Assembly (NCBI GenBank): GCA_021774335.1
Contig: JAJFJD010000001.1
Span: 372,001 to 436,000, forward strand
Source: Alphaproteobacteria bacterium
GTDB lineage: Bacteria; Pseudomonadota; Alphaproteobacteria; UBA8366
Reading direction: 5' to 3'
Length of the DNA: 64,000 nt
Part shown: one piece after another, positions 48,748-57,414 of the stretch
Position numbering within the stretch: the stretch's first letter is position 1
Layout: every line of letters begins with the position of its first letter
Notes under the pieces: model-generated
The model's input: the letters and a program-made list of their open reading frames with translations, nothing else
Told to the model about the DNA's origin: nothing
Database searches by the model: none
Translations under genes and position numbers: made by a program

Positions 48748-49503
48748 ATGTCAGTGCTGTACGGTGTTAAGGACAAGGTTGCGACGATCACGCTCGACCG
48801 TCCCGAGATGAAGAACGCGCTCGATCAGGCCGGGCTGGATGCGCTCACGAAGCATCTTGCGGAAGCGCGGGAAGACGACGGTGTTTGGTTGCTGGTGATC
48901 CGGGCCAACGGCACTGACTTCTGCACGGGACAAGACGTCAAGGAACTGTCCGGTCAGGCCGAGCCGGGCGGCGATTTCTTTGCGCCGATCTTTCGCGGGT
49001 TGAAAGCCTTTCACAAACCAGTCGTCTGTGCGGCGCAGGGCCTGTGCCTCGCCGGCGGCGCGGGCATCGTGATGGGATCGGACGTCCGGATCATCACCGA
49101 AACGGCGCGGATGGGCTGGCCGCACACCAAGATCGGCATCTGTTCGATCGGCGGCCCCTCATCGCTGGCCCGCGCGGTACCGGTCAACATCGCGCTGGAG
49201 CTCATGTTCACCGGCGATTTGTTGCCGGCGGACCGGGCCCAAGCGCTGGGACTCGTCAATCATGTGGTGCCGGAATCTGAGCTTGAGACCACGGCCACAA
49301 CAATTGCTGAAAAGATTCTCCGCAACGCCCCGCTGGCGGTCCGGGCGGCGAAACAATCCACCCTCTCCACCATCGACCTGCCCTATGACGAAGCCGTATC
49401 GCAGGCGCATTCAATTCTCGACCGCCTGCTTAAAACACGGGACGCCAAGGAAGGCATGCAAGCATTCGTCGAGAAGCGGCGGCCGTCCTGGGAAGCCCGG
49501 TAG
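48748..49503 (+). CDS. Enoyl-CoA hydratase/isomerase family protein
   Basis: 251 residues, crotonase fold: ANGTDFCTGQDVKEL (about 52-66) and AAQGLCLAGGAGIVMGSDVRIIT (about 95-117) form the oxyanion hole, and the tail ends FVEKRRPSWEAR. The residue after the second block is GWPHTKIGICSIGG, so the second catalytic Glu of hydratases seems missing and an isomerase or thioesterase-like reaction is possible. Same operon as the CaiB-like transferase. Its last 19 bases recur at 55124-55142 downstream. Confidence 0.88.
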   Translation: MSVLYGVKDKVATITLDRPEMKNALDQAGLDALTKHLAEAREDDGVWLLVIRANGTDFCTGQDVKELSGQAEPGGDFFAPIFRGLKAFHKPVVCAAQGLCLAGGAGIVMGSDVRIITETARMGWPHTKIGICSIGGPSSLARAVPVNIALELMFTGDLLPADRAQALGLVNHVVPESELETTATTIAEKILRNAPLAVRAAKQSTLSTIDLPYDEAVSQAHSILDRLLKTRDAKEGMQAFVEKRRPSWEAR

Positions 49504-49511
49504 CTTCGCGG

Positions 49512-50438
49512 CTATCCTCTGACGGCGCTCTCGGAGAACCCGAATTCGGCAAGAGTGTTTTGCCATTCAAAAATTGCGGCGTCCGAGAAAAACGCATGAG
49601 CGGGCGGTTCAGGAGATAGGCTATTGGCTCGTGCGATCATGATTTGACGGCTTCCGGATAGCGGTCCAGTGAATCTTCGCCAACCGAGTCTACGGGTCGT
49701 GATCGAAAAGCGAGGCATTACGCTCACGCCGAGACCGCGAATAACCAATTCCTGTATCCAATCATCTCTCTGACTACTACACACCACCCTAAGGTTCAGG
49801 TCATTTTGATCCATGAAATCGAAGAAGGGTTGCCGAATTTCGCATTTTAATCGATCCACATAAGCTTCTTCCGCAACATCGTATAAGGTCACTTCCTGCA
49901 ACTCGGCGAAGCGGTGCCCATCGGCAAATGCGACGACCATGTCTTCCTCGAACAAAGTATGCGTCGACACCTTTTTGAAATCCTGATCGCCGTGCAACGC
50001 AACGAAGGCGCAATCGAGCGAGCCGGTATAAAGAAGTTCGGGCAATGCCTCCGGTCCGATGTCGTGCAAAATCACAAGAATATCGCGATGACGGTTTCTG
50101 AACTCATTCAGAAAAGCCGACAACACGTCAGGCCCGATCGTGCACATGACGCCGACATTCAGTTCGGAGGGAGTCTCATGCAGAAAATTTTTGGCCACTG
50201 TGCGGGCCATCTGCTGGGTTTCTTGAATGTGTTGCAAATGCTCACGCATTAGCCGGCCAAGCGGAGACAGTGTCACGGCCCGGCCGTCCCTGACGAACAG
50301 GGTTCCGCCAAGCTCATCCTCGAGTTTCTGAATCGCGCGGGTCAGCGCCGGCTGCGACACATGGCATTGCTTTGCAGCGCGCGTGAAATTGAGATTTTCC
50401 GCCGCCATAAGAAAATAACGAATCTGATGAAATTCCAT
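49512..50438 (-). CDS. LysR family transcriptional regulator
   Basis: 308 residues. N-terminal winged helix MEFHQIRYFLMAAENLNFTRAAKQCHVSQPALTRAIQKLEDELGGTLFVRDGRAVTLSPLG is classic LysR; a C-terminal ligand-binding domain follows. It is divergent from the P460 cluster across 156 bp and convergent with the crotonase gene, so it likely controls the P460 genes, itself, or both. The ligand is unknown. The ATG at 50438 is chosen over one six codons earlier because LysR proteins begin so. Confidence 0.92.
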   Translation of the reverse strand: MEFHQIRYFLMAAENLNFTRAAKQCHVSQPALTRAIQKLEDELGGTLFVRDGRAVTLSPLGRLMREHLQHIQETQQMARTVAKNFLHETPSELNVGVMCTIGPDVLSAFLNEFRNRHRDILVILHDIGPEALPELLYTGSLDCAFVALHGDQDFKKVSTHTLFEEDMVVAFADGHRFAELQEVTLYDVAEEAYVDRLKCEIRQPFFDFMDQNDLNLRVVCSSQRDDWIQELVIRGLGVSVMPRFSITTRRLGWRRFTGPLSGSRQIMIARANSLSPEPPAHAFFSDAAIFEWQNTLAEFGFSESAVRG

Positions 50439-50594
50439 CGACGATTCCTTCTCCACCCTGCGTGCATTGAACCATGAACCATCGGTATTGGACAGCGCTT
50501 GCCGGCGGACCTTAGGTGTAAGGGCTCAAAAGGCAAAATCAACGGGTCGCAGATTCGACCATCAGTCATACCCCAGATTGGGAGGGAGAGTACG

Positions 50595-51236
50595 ATGTCT
50601 CGACACGCAGGATTACGAAATCTTAGATCGCTTGCCGCGTTAACCCCGGGTACGGTCGTTGTCGCAATCGCGATCCTGAGCGCCAGCACAGGACCGACGA
50701 AATCCCAAGACGCGACATACACGCCGGAATTCACCAGCGACAAAATGCTGAAAATTCCGAATGGGAAGATTTGGCGCGAATGGCCCTATGTCGGTGGATT
50801 GGTCACGCCGAACGCGCTGAACGATGGCAATGCCCCGTTCCCGGAACATCACATCATCTACATCGATCCGGTGAGCTGGGCGCACTACAAGAAGACCGGC
50901 ACGTTCCGCGAGGGAACCGTCCTTGCCAAGGAACTGACCCGCGTTCGCGCACCCGACGGGGCCAACAAGGATGGCTCGACGGATGAGGTCAGCGGCGCCG
51001 GCTACTTCATGGGCGAATATTCCGGCTTCGAGATCACCATCAAGAGCAAGAAACTTTTCCCCAAAGAGCCGGGTAACTGGGCCTACTACACCTTCGGTCA
51101 CAAGCCAGAGCCCTACAATTCGACGGCGAAAAAGCAGCCGACGGAAGCCTGCAACGCCTGTCACGAGGCGGCGGCGGCCGAAGATTTCGTCTTCACACAA
51201 TTCTACCCGGTGCTGCGCGCCGCAAAGCAGAAGTAG
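50595..51236 (+). CDS. Cytochrome P460-family protein 1
   Basis: 213 residues, exported (signal segment TPGTVVVAIAILSAS). The fold signatures are KIWREWPYVGGLVTPNALN, EHHIIYIDPVSWAHYKKTGTFREGTVLAKELTRV, GYFMGEYSGFEITIKSK, and a C-terminal heme site CNACHE (Cys186, Cys189, His190). P460 proteins hold a heme cross-linked to a Lys and oxidise hydroxylamine; the Lys in GTVLAKEL is a candidate for it, unproven. Located in the periplasm. GGGAGGGAG just upstream. First gene of a run with a second P460 gene and ALA synthase. Confidence 0.8.
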   Translation: MSRHAGLRNLRSLAALTPGTVVVAIAILSASTGPTKSQDATYTPEFTSDKMLKIPNGKIWREWPYVGGLVTPNALNDGNAPFPEHHIIYIDPVSWAHYKKTGTFREGTVLAKELTRVRAPDGANKDGSTDEVSGAGYFMGEYSGFEITIKSKKLFPKEPGNWAYYTFGHKPEPYNSTAKKQPTEACNACHEAAAAEDFVFTQFYPVLRAAKQK

Positions 51237-51246
51237 GGGTATCGAC

Positions 51247-51807
51247 ATGAATAGTTCGCGCGCATTCGTATTGGTCACAGGAGCCGTGTTGTCCGGGTTA
51301 ATCCTCGGCGGCGCTGCGGTGGCCGAGTCCTTCTCTCCCTACGTGGACGACAAGGGCAAAATTAGCATCCCGACGGATTTTCGCAGTTGGTACTTCCTCG
51401 GATCCTGGGGCGTGGCAGCCGACGAAGAAGGCAAGGCGGGTTCGAAGGGTTTTCACAATGTCTATACCCAGCCTGAAACAGTCTCGGCCTTCCGCAAGAC
51501 CGGAAAGTTCCCGGATGGCGCGGTGTTGGTGAAGGAACTGCTCAAGGCCAAGACCGATGGCATGACCACTGGCGAGATCAGCTACGCCACCGAGACCGAG
51601 GGCTGGTTCGTCATGATCAAGGACAGCAAAGGCCGGTTCAAAGGCAACAAGCTGTGGGGCCGCGGCTGGGGCTGGTCATTGTTCAAGGCCAAGGATCCCA
51701 AGAATACCGTCACCAAGAATTTCAAGGCCAACTGCATCCCCTGCCACGTGCCGGCCAAGAAAAACGACTGGATCTACGTTCGGGGCTATCCGGCTCTGAA
51801 GAACTGA
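51247..51807 (+). CDS. Cytochrome P460-family protein 2
   Basis: 186 residues with a signal peptide ([20 protein letters not shown]). [57 protein letters not shown] and [29 protein letters not shown] follow the P460 plan, and CIPCH (Cys163, Cys166, His167) is the heme site. The [14 protein letters not shown] block carries the Lys that could be cross-linked. It starts 10 bp after P460 protein 1; the two are paralogues with low identity. Periplasmic hydroxylamine or NO-related role is inference. Confidence 0.82.
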   Translation: MNSSRAFVLVTGAVLSGLILGGAAVAESFSPYVDDKGKISIPTDFRSWYFLGSWGVAADEEGKAGSKGFHNVYTQPETVSAFRKTGKFPDGAVLVKELLKAKTDGMTTGEISYATETEGWFVMIKDSKGRFKGNKLWGRGWGWSLFKAKDPKNTVTKNFKANCIPCHVPAKKNDWIYVRGYPALKN

Positions 51808-51877
51808 CGCACGCAGAACGGCACGACTCTACAAGTCGATTGCCGTCGAACGCGTCCTCAAAGGGAGGGTGAAACCA

Positions 51878-53089
51878 ATGCGCTACGAAAGATTTTTCTC
51901 CAACGCAATTTCGAGATTAAGAAGCGAAGGCCGGTATCGAGTTTTTGCCGACCTCGAACGCAAGGCGGGCAGTTTCCCGCGCGCCGACAGTCATTCCGAA
52001 CGCGGTGTCGACGAGGTGACGGTGTGGTGCTCCAACGATTACCTCGGCATGGGGCAGAACAACGTTGTGCGCGGCGCGATGAAACATGCGATCGACAAGG
52101 TCGGCGCCGGTGCCGGTGGCACCCGAAACATCTCCGGCACGACGCACTATCACGTTCTCTTGGAGCGCGAGTTGGCGGCGTTGCACGGCAAGGAAGCCGC
52201 CCTCTTGTTCACGTCCGGTTATGTCGCCAACGAAGCCGCATTGTCGACACTCGGCGCAAATATGCCGGGCTGCGTAATCCTGTCGGACGCGCTCAATCAC
52301 GCATCGATGATCGACGGTATCCGGCACGGCAAGTGCGCCAAGAAGATATTCCGCCACAACGATCCGGAAGACCTGAATCGGCTTCTGTCCGACATCGACC
52401 CGCAGACACCCAAGGTCGTGGCGTTCGAATCCGTCTATTCGATGGATGGCGACATTGCGCCAATCGGCGAAATCTGTGACGTGGCCGAACGCCATGGCGC
52501 GATGACTTATCTGGACGAGGTCCACGCCGTCGGAATGTACGGCCCCGGCGGTGCGGGCGTGGCCGCGCGCGACGGCCAGGCGCACCGGATCACCCTACTC
52601 CAGGGCACGCTCGCTAAAGCATATGGCGTGGTCGGAGGATATATCGCGGCTTCCGAAGCGTTAGTCGACTTCATCAGGTCATATGCGTCGGGCTTCATCT
52701 TCACGTCGGCATTGCCGCCGGCAGTCGCGGCCGGGGCACTCGCCAGCGTGCAACTCCTGAAAGAGCTTGAGGCGAAGCGGGTACGCCACCAAGAACGCGC
52801 GGCGACGCTGAAAACTCTACTGCGCGAAGCAGGCCTGCCGGTGATGCCGTCCGTGTCGCACATCGTGCCGGTAATGGTGGGCGATCCCGTGCGCTGCAAA
52901 CAAGTCACCGACGAGCTGATGGCGAACCACGGAATCTACGTTCAGCCAATCAACTATCCGACCGTGTCGCGCGGTACCGAGCGCATCCGGTTGACGCCGT
53001 CGCCGCTGCACACTGACGACGACATGCGTCACCTCGTCGCCGCGCTCTGCGAAATCTGGACCCGGTTGGATATACGACTGGCCGCTTGA
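51878..53089 (+). CDS. hemA: 5-aminolevulinate synthase
   Basis: 403 residues, PLP-dependent alpha-oxoamine synthase. [80 protein letters not shown] and the PLP-lysine in [12 protein letters not shown] (about 246) are diagnostic. It condenses glycine and succinyl-CoA to 5-aminolevulinate, the first step of heme synthesis in alphaproteobacteria. Its place between P460 and hemoglobin genes suggests local heme supply; whether it is the only ALAS in the genome cannot be seen. ATG 51878 behind GGGAGG. Confidence 0.93.
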   Translation: MRYERFFSNAISRLRSEGRYRVFADLERKAGSFPRADSHSERGVDEVTVWCSNDYLGMGQNNVVRGAMKHAIDKVGAGAGGTRNISGTTHYHVLLERELAALHGKEAALLFTSGYVANEAALSTLGANMPGCVILSDALNHASMIDGIRHGKCAKKIFRHNDPEDLNRLLSDIDPQTPKVVAFESVYSMDGDIAPIGEICDVAERHGAMTYLDEVHAVGMYGPGGAGVAARDGQAHRITLLQGTLAKAYGVVGGYIAASEALVDFIRSYASGFIFTSALPPAVAAGALASVQLLKELEAKRVRHQERAATLKTLLREAGLPVMPSVSHIVPVMVGDPVRCKQVTDELMANHGIYVQPINYPTVSRGTERIRLTPSPLHTDDDMRHLVAALCEIWTRLDIRLAA

Positions 53090-53165
53090 ACGAACGGCCA
53101 ATCTTCGGTGGACGTTGCGAGATATCAACGCGGCCGTAGCAACCACCATTAGGAGGATACATAGG

Positions 53166-53540
53166 ATGTCAGAGAAATCTCTTTATGAGCGCCTGGGCGG
53201 CTATGACGCCATTGCCGCCGTCGTATCCACGTTGATGGTGCGAATCAAAGCCGACGATAAGCTCCGCCGATTTTACGACCATCGGGGCGCGGACGGGATC
53301 GCACGCGAGGAGCAATTGCTCGTCGATTACCTATGCGCGTCGTCGGGCGGCCCGATGGTTTACACGGGCCGAGACATGAAGACTCTGCACGTTGGGATGC
53401 GCCTCGACGGGGAGGATTGGACGCGCGCGATGGCCCACCTGACCGACACGCTCGAAGCATTCGACGTGCCCGAGCAGGAGAAAGACGATGTGACGAGCTT
53501 TCACGAGGCCCTGAAGCCAGAGATCGTCGAAATCCCGTAA
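53166..53540 (+). CDS. Group I truncated hemoglobin, cytosolic
   Basis: 124 residues, no signal peptide. KSLYERLGGYDAIAAVVSTL at the start, SGGPMVYTGRDM and the proximal heme His75 in KTLHVGM place it in group I (trHbN). Group I members scavenge NO by dioxygenation or bind O2. AGGAGGATACATAGG precedes the ATG. It lies 76 bp after ALA synthase in the same direction. Confidence 0.9.
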   Translation: MSEKSLYERLGGYDAIAAVVSTLMVRIKADDKLRRFYDHRGADGIAREEQLLVDYLCASSGGPMVYTGRDMKTLHVGMRLDGEDWTRAMAHLTDTLEAFDVPEQEKDDVTSFHEALKPEIVEIP

Positions 53541-53646
53541 GAGGATTCTGCCTCCGATCCACGCCCCGCAAGCGTAGCTACCACCGGCGGGAAAGGGAAA
53601 ACTGACACCAACCAGCGTCACCACAGTCTTTGATGGGAAGAGCAGC

Positions 53647-54345
53647 ATGTTGGCTAAATCCAGATATCAGACGATTGCGGCGGTTTTCGCGTTGACCTTG
53701 ATTGCGCCCGTGACGGTAGCAGGCGCGCAGGCATCTGAGACAACGCCGTTAAATCTCGCCGGCGCATACCCCGGCATGACACTTCATGCCTTTCGAATGC
53801 TGCACGGCAACGCAACGATAACTCGAATGGCAGCGGTCCGGTACTGCTACGGACATCCCATCACCTCGAAAGGACCCACACGGCAGTCGGCGCTTGTCAC
53901 GCTCGAACGCACGACCCTAACGGTAAATTTCGGGAAGCACGGCGCAGGCTTTCGAGCCGCCGCAATCGAGCTGCGGGAGGAAATTTCCCCGCAGCCGGAG
54001 CGGATCCGCAGAATTAGAGACCGACTCATTCGAAAGTTCGGACCATTCGACGAGGTTTTGCATCGGCGCAAGATGGAACCCGCCGGCTTGATCGTCGGAT
54101 TCCGATGGAAGGCTCCGAATGGCTCGGTGCTAACCGCCAAGGTCCACCGGGATCACGCGGACGATCCAGAGCGGTTCTACCTTACGAGCACCTTGGCAAA
54201 TCCCACGGCGGAAAATCACAGTTCGCATCATACCACCAAGCGCGATCGAAACGCTCTGCGCGCATTCCGCGACCGCTGTTCCCGCGACGGAATGTCGACG
54301 TTCGCCAAGGTCAACAAAGAGACGACTCACCCTGAACGTCGATAA
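53647..54345 (+). CDS. Exported protein of unknown function
   Basis: 232 residues. A signal peptide (IAAVFALTLIAPVTVAGAQA) is followed by a soluble domain, AGAYPGMTLHAFRMLHG, with Cys in RYCYGHPI and a second in DRCSRDGM. The C-terminus is rich in His and basic residues (NHSSHHTTKRDRNALRAF). I recognise no family and no catalytic motif. It sits between two truncated hemoglobin genes, so it may work with them in the periplasm. The start context (GGGAAGAGCAGC) has a usable ribosome site. Confidence 0.65.
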   Translation: MLAKSRYQTIAAVFALTLIAPVTVAGAQASETTPLNLAGAYPGMTLHAFRMLHGNATITRMAAVRYCYGHPITSKGPTRQSALVTLERTTLTVNFGKHGAGFRAAAIELREEISPQPERIRRIRDRLIRKFGPFDEVLHRRKMEPAGLIVGFRWKAPNGSVLTAKVHRDHADDPERFYLTSTLANPTAENHSSHHTTKRDRNALRAFRDRCSRDGMSTFAKVNKETTHPERR

Positions 54346-54520
54346 TTTTCGCGGTGACCGACCGTATGGCGCCACTCGAGCAAAGCCTGGAAGCGACCGA
54401 AGTGCGAAACAACGACGATGAGGCCAGACCCAAGTTTTGGCCAAGGAAACTTTTATGTTGGGAGAAACAAAGGTAGGCGCGCGGTGCGTCTATCGAATAT
54501 TTTTTGAAGGAGGACCGACG

Positions 54521-54994
54521 ATGTACGCAAATTTTATACGCAAAAACGCACTGGCAGGGATCGCAATTGCCGCGATTCTTGTACTGAGTGTTTTCCCGTC
54601 CGGGACCAGCGTTGCCAAAGATAAAACCTTGTACGAACGTCTTGGCGGATACGATGCCGTCTCGGCCGTGGTCGATGACTTCGCTGGGAAACTGTTCATT
54701 GATCCCGTCGTCGGCGCACGTTTCTTCGGCATGAGCGCCGACTCGCGCGAAGGGTTCCGCCAGAAAAATAAGAACCTCGTCTGTAAAGTGACGGGCGGGC
54801 CTTGCAAAATCATCAGTCGGTCGACGGCCACGACGCACGGCGGACTCGGGATCAAGGCGAGCGAGTTCAAAATCGTCGCGCAGCATCTGGTCGACACGCT
54901 CAACAAATTTAAAGTCCCGGAAAAGGAACACAAGGAACTGATGGCGATCATCGCCACGCTCCGCCCCGACATCGTCGAAGTCGAAGACAAATAA
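54521..54994 (+). CDS. Group I truncated hemoglobin, exported
   Basis: 157 residues with a signal peptide (NALAGIAIAAILVLSVFPSGTSVA). The hemoglobin domain opens DKTLYERLGGYDAVSAVVDDF, has CKVTGGPCK and the proximal His106 in TTHGGLGI. A periplasmic trHb is uncommon, most being cytosolic. Compared with the cytosolic paralogue at 53166, the GGPxxYTG segment is GGPCKI, with a nearby extra Cys. GAAGGAGG gives a good ribosome site. A strong hairpin follows the stop. Confidence 0.88.
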   Translation: MYANFIRKNALAGIAIAAILVLSVFPSGTSVAKDKTLYERLGGYDAVSAVVDDFAGKLFIDPVVGARFFGMSADSREGFRQKNKNLVCKVTGGPCKIISRSTATTHGGLGIKASEFKIVAQHLVDTLNKFKVPEKEHKELMAIIATLRPDIVEVEDK

Positions 54995-55000
54995 CCGATC

Positions 55001-55049
55001 GCGGCGGCGTTGTGTTCAAGCGGGTCACTGCCTCCACAAATGCCGCCGC
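55001..55049 (+). terminator. GC-rich hairpin after the exported hemoglobin
   Basis: GCGGCGGC (55001-55008) pairs with GCCGCCGC (55042-55049), extended by TTGTG/CACAA-type pairing, 6 bp after the stop codon. No T-run, so termination is uncertain. Confidence 0.4.
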
Positions 55050-55120
55050 CGTTCGGCCCATCGGCCATCATTCCAAAATGGTCGAATGTCATCGGTTCGG
55101 AATGGAGGCAAAAGGTCAGT

Positions 55121-55156
55121 AGAGGCGGCCGTCCTGGGAAGCACGGGAGTGGTAGA
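55121..55156 (+). pseudogene. Possible remnant of a crotonase C-terminus
   Basis: The 19 bases at 55124-55142 equal those at 49478-49496, the end of the crotonase gene, and the next bases also match mostly. In frame it reads RRPSWEAREW and stop, echoing RRPSWEAR. No longer coding frame precedes it (a stop lies just before). Looks like a short duplicated relic. Confidence 0.4.
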
Positions 55157-55220
55157 GTCGGCTTTGGACACGTTACTCTCAAGGGAAGCGACTGAAGGAA
55201 ATCCCAATAAGGAGCTGATC

Positions 55221-55673
55221 ATGGCAGAAATCTCGCCCGAGCGTCTCGCGGTGCTCGAGGACCATTTAGAGGCCGAAAGCTCACACGACATGGAACGCGT
55301 GCTCGATGGGTTCACGGACGATTGTTTCAATGATATCGCGGGATTCCCGGAACGCTTCGTGGGTCCCGAAAAGGTCGCCGAACGATATCGCCTCCTTTGG
55401 CAAGCCTTCCCCGACTTCAACGTCCAAATCCACCGATTCCTCTCGGCCGACGAGGACTGTATCGTCACGGAAAACCAGTGGACCGGGACTCATCGCGGTT
55501 CCTTTTTCGGCATCCCGCCGACCGGCCGGCGCGTTCGCATCCGCTCGTTGGTCGCGTGGCACTTCCGGGGTGACAAGATATTCGGTGAAACGGTGTTCTT
55601 TGATGTCGGCTCGATCGTGAACCAGCTTGGTGCCGAGATCATAATCCCGCCCGAACTCAGCCCGAGCGAATAG
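55221..55673 (+). CDS. SnoaL-like polyketide cyclase/NTF2-fold protein
   Basis: 150 residues, one SnoaL-like domain: LEDHLEAESSHDMERVLDGFTDDCFNDI, VAERYRLLWQAFPDFNVQIHRFLSADEDCIVTENQWTGTHRGSFFGIPPTGRRVRIR. These small cone-shaped proteins include cyclases, isomerases and many of unknown function. AAGGAG eight nt before the ATG. It comes after the hemoglobin genes and before the convergent TauD-like gene, but no link in function is visible. Confidence 0.85.
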   Translation: MAEISPERLAVLEDHLEAESSHDMERVLDGFTDDCFNDIAGFPERFVGPEKVAERYRLLWQAFPDFNVQIHRFLSADEDCIVTENQWTGTHRGSFFGIPPTGRRVRIRSLVAWHFRGDKIFGETVFFDVGSIVNQLGAEIIIPPELSPSE

Positions 55674-55720
55674 GGCCCACATGGCACGTCTGTTAGGTAT
55701 CCGCCCGCGCAAAACCTCCC

Positions 55721-56722
55721 TCAGGAAGCTTTGCGCTCTAGCATCTTTTCAATTCCGTTGTACTGCTCGCGGATGAAGTCTGCGGTTGGGCGTGCGGTGA
55801 AGAACCGCAGCCAGAGGCGTACGAGATGGCGCTTGTTTTCCGGCGTCGCATCGTCAACGAAGGCCGTCCGGCCATGCAGGATGGTGTAGTTGTTGACGAA
55901 CTGAATGTCGCCGGGCTCGAGTTCCATCTCAAGGACGAATTCAGGGTCTTCCGCCACGGAATCAAAACATGCGAGGGCTGCCGTCTCCAGCGGCGTCATT
56001 TTGATTTCCGATCGCTCGATCGCCTTCTGTACCGTATTGCGGCGGATGGAGCAGCTCAGCACGTTGTCGGTGAGGCTGAAGACCGGTTCCTTCCAACTCC
56101 GCATCTCGCCCGCTTCCTCGATATGGATGTAGGGCACGCCCTCATAGAGCGGCGGCAGATATTCAGGATGCCGGGCCAGTATCGCGTTGTGGACCGACAT
56201 GGAACTGACGACGCGGCTCAACCCCCCTTTTCGGCCCTTGTGCAGGCAAAGAAGCGAGGTCATGTCGGCGCGGTCTACATGGAACCGCAGTTCGCCGCTC
56301 GTCTGGTAACCCCGGGTCCGCGTGGAGTTCGGATCGAGCCCATGATCGTAGACATGGCCGAGCAGGTCCCCATAGGCGTTCTGGGAAACCTTCTCACCCA
56401 GATGCGTGCCGATGCCCCACTTGATCAGGAAGACCTCGTCCGCGGTATAGCGGTCTACCGGAATGCCACGGAGCAGCGCAAAGCCACGGCCGGTGCGCAC
56501 GGTCTTCTCCAAATCAGCGAGATAGGGCTCGAGCACCGGCAATGGAAAATCTTCGCGCGTGACGGCGGCCATTTCCAAGCCACGCTGCTGAACCGCGCGG
56601 AGGGCACGGTCAAGGTCCTCGATCTCTGCCTCGGTCAGGACGTGTGTCCAGTCATCCCGCGCTATCATCTCAGCGCTTTTCCACGCGGTCGCGCCGGTAA
56701 CCGGCTGCCGGTAAATCTCCAT
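55721..56722 (-). CDS. TauD/TfdA family Fe(II)/2-oxoglutarate dioxygenase
   Basis: 333 residues. The iron ligands are in LRFHVDRADMTSLLCL (HxD, about 152-154) and in NNYTILHGRTAFVDD (distal His, about 283), and the 2-oxoglutarate Arg is in RHLVRLWLRFF (about 305). GRGFALLRGIPVDRYTADEVFLIKWGIGTHLG before that matches the TauD group. Members hydroxylate taurine, herbicides, carnitine precursors and others; the substrate cannot be told. The DUF427 gene lies 52 bp upstream on the same strand. Confidence 0.88.
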   Translation of the reverse strand: MEIYRQPVTGATAWKSAEMIARDDWTHVLTEAEIEDLDRALRAVQQRGLEMAAVTREDFPLPVLEPYLADLEKTVRTGRGFALLRGIPVDRYTADEVFLIKWGIGTHLGEKVSQNAYGDLLGHVYDHGLDPNSTRTRGYQTSGELRFHVDRADMTSLLCLHKGRKGGLSRVVSSMSVHNAILARHPEYLPPLYEGVPYIHIEEAGEMRSWKEPVFSLTDNVLSCSIRRNTVQKAIERSEIKMTPLETAALACFDSVAEDPEFVLEMELEPGDIQFVNNYTILHGRTAFVDDATPENKRHLVRLWLRFFTARPTADFIREQYNGIEKMLERKAS

Positions 56723-56774
56723 CACGAAACCCTCACGCCATTGCCTTCGTCGCCAACCGCTGCTGGCATCAACT

Positions 56775-57209
56775 CTATTCGCCGGGATTGTACGGCTGAT
56801 CGACAATTTCTTTCTCGTCTTCCAACCACTGGTCCGCTCTCTCCCAATAGAAAGCGATGTAACCCGCGTAGGCCTCGCCTTCGTCATACGGGGTCTCATA
56901 AGACCACGCTATATCTTCTTCAATTCGATCACCTACTCGCACGGAGTAGTAGGACGCATGGCCCTTATACGGTCAGAACGACGTGTTGTCGGAACGCGCC
57001 ATTAAATCCATGCGAATGTCGGCACGCGGAAAGTAGTAGACGTCCTTGTGATTGGTCTCAAGCATGAGAAAGGCATTCGTCGAATCCGCGATAACCTCAT
57101 CGCCGATCTTCAGGCGAATACGGTTCGGGGACGCCTCCATATCAACCCGATATCCGGGCGACGCGGCAAATCCCGGTGCCGATCCGCTTGATTTCGGTGC
57201 TTCGACCAT
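56775..57209 (-). CDS. DUF427 protein with in-frame TGA at the conserved Cys
   Basis: 144 codons plus the stop TAG. The frame is interrupted only by TGA at 56973-56975 (codon 79), where DUF427 proteins have the conserved Cys of CPYKG: here the text is NTSF, TGA, PYKGHASYYSV. After the TGA the frame stays open with the family sequence AWSYETPYDEGEAYAGYIAFYWERADQW to the natural end. Before it, YYFPRADIRMDLMARSD fits too. AAAGGAG eight nt upstream gives a strong start. Either selenocysteine is inserted or the gene has a nonsense change; the first segment alone would be 78 residues. DUF427 function is unknown. Confidence 0.75.
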
Positions 57210-57414
57210 TTGATCCACTCCTTTTAACGGGGGCGCAAAGCGCGCCGGAGACGGCAACGGTACCATGGCCGACAAAACCGCCTCAATCGCCAAAGACGGC
57301 TGGATGTCGGCCGGGCTCTTGGTTTTCACCGTCCTCGCGCAATGGTGATTCCCCGCCGTGTGGCGGCGGCGTAGACTTGCCCCGGGTAGTGTCAGATCAA
57401 TAGGGGGAATTCCC

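Noticed and set aside
54995..55220. A possible small gene in the gap before the SnoaL-like gene
   Set aside because: Only the crotonase-like relic and a GC-rich hairpin were found; frames are broken and have no start with ribosome site.
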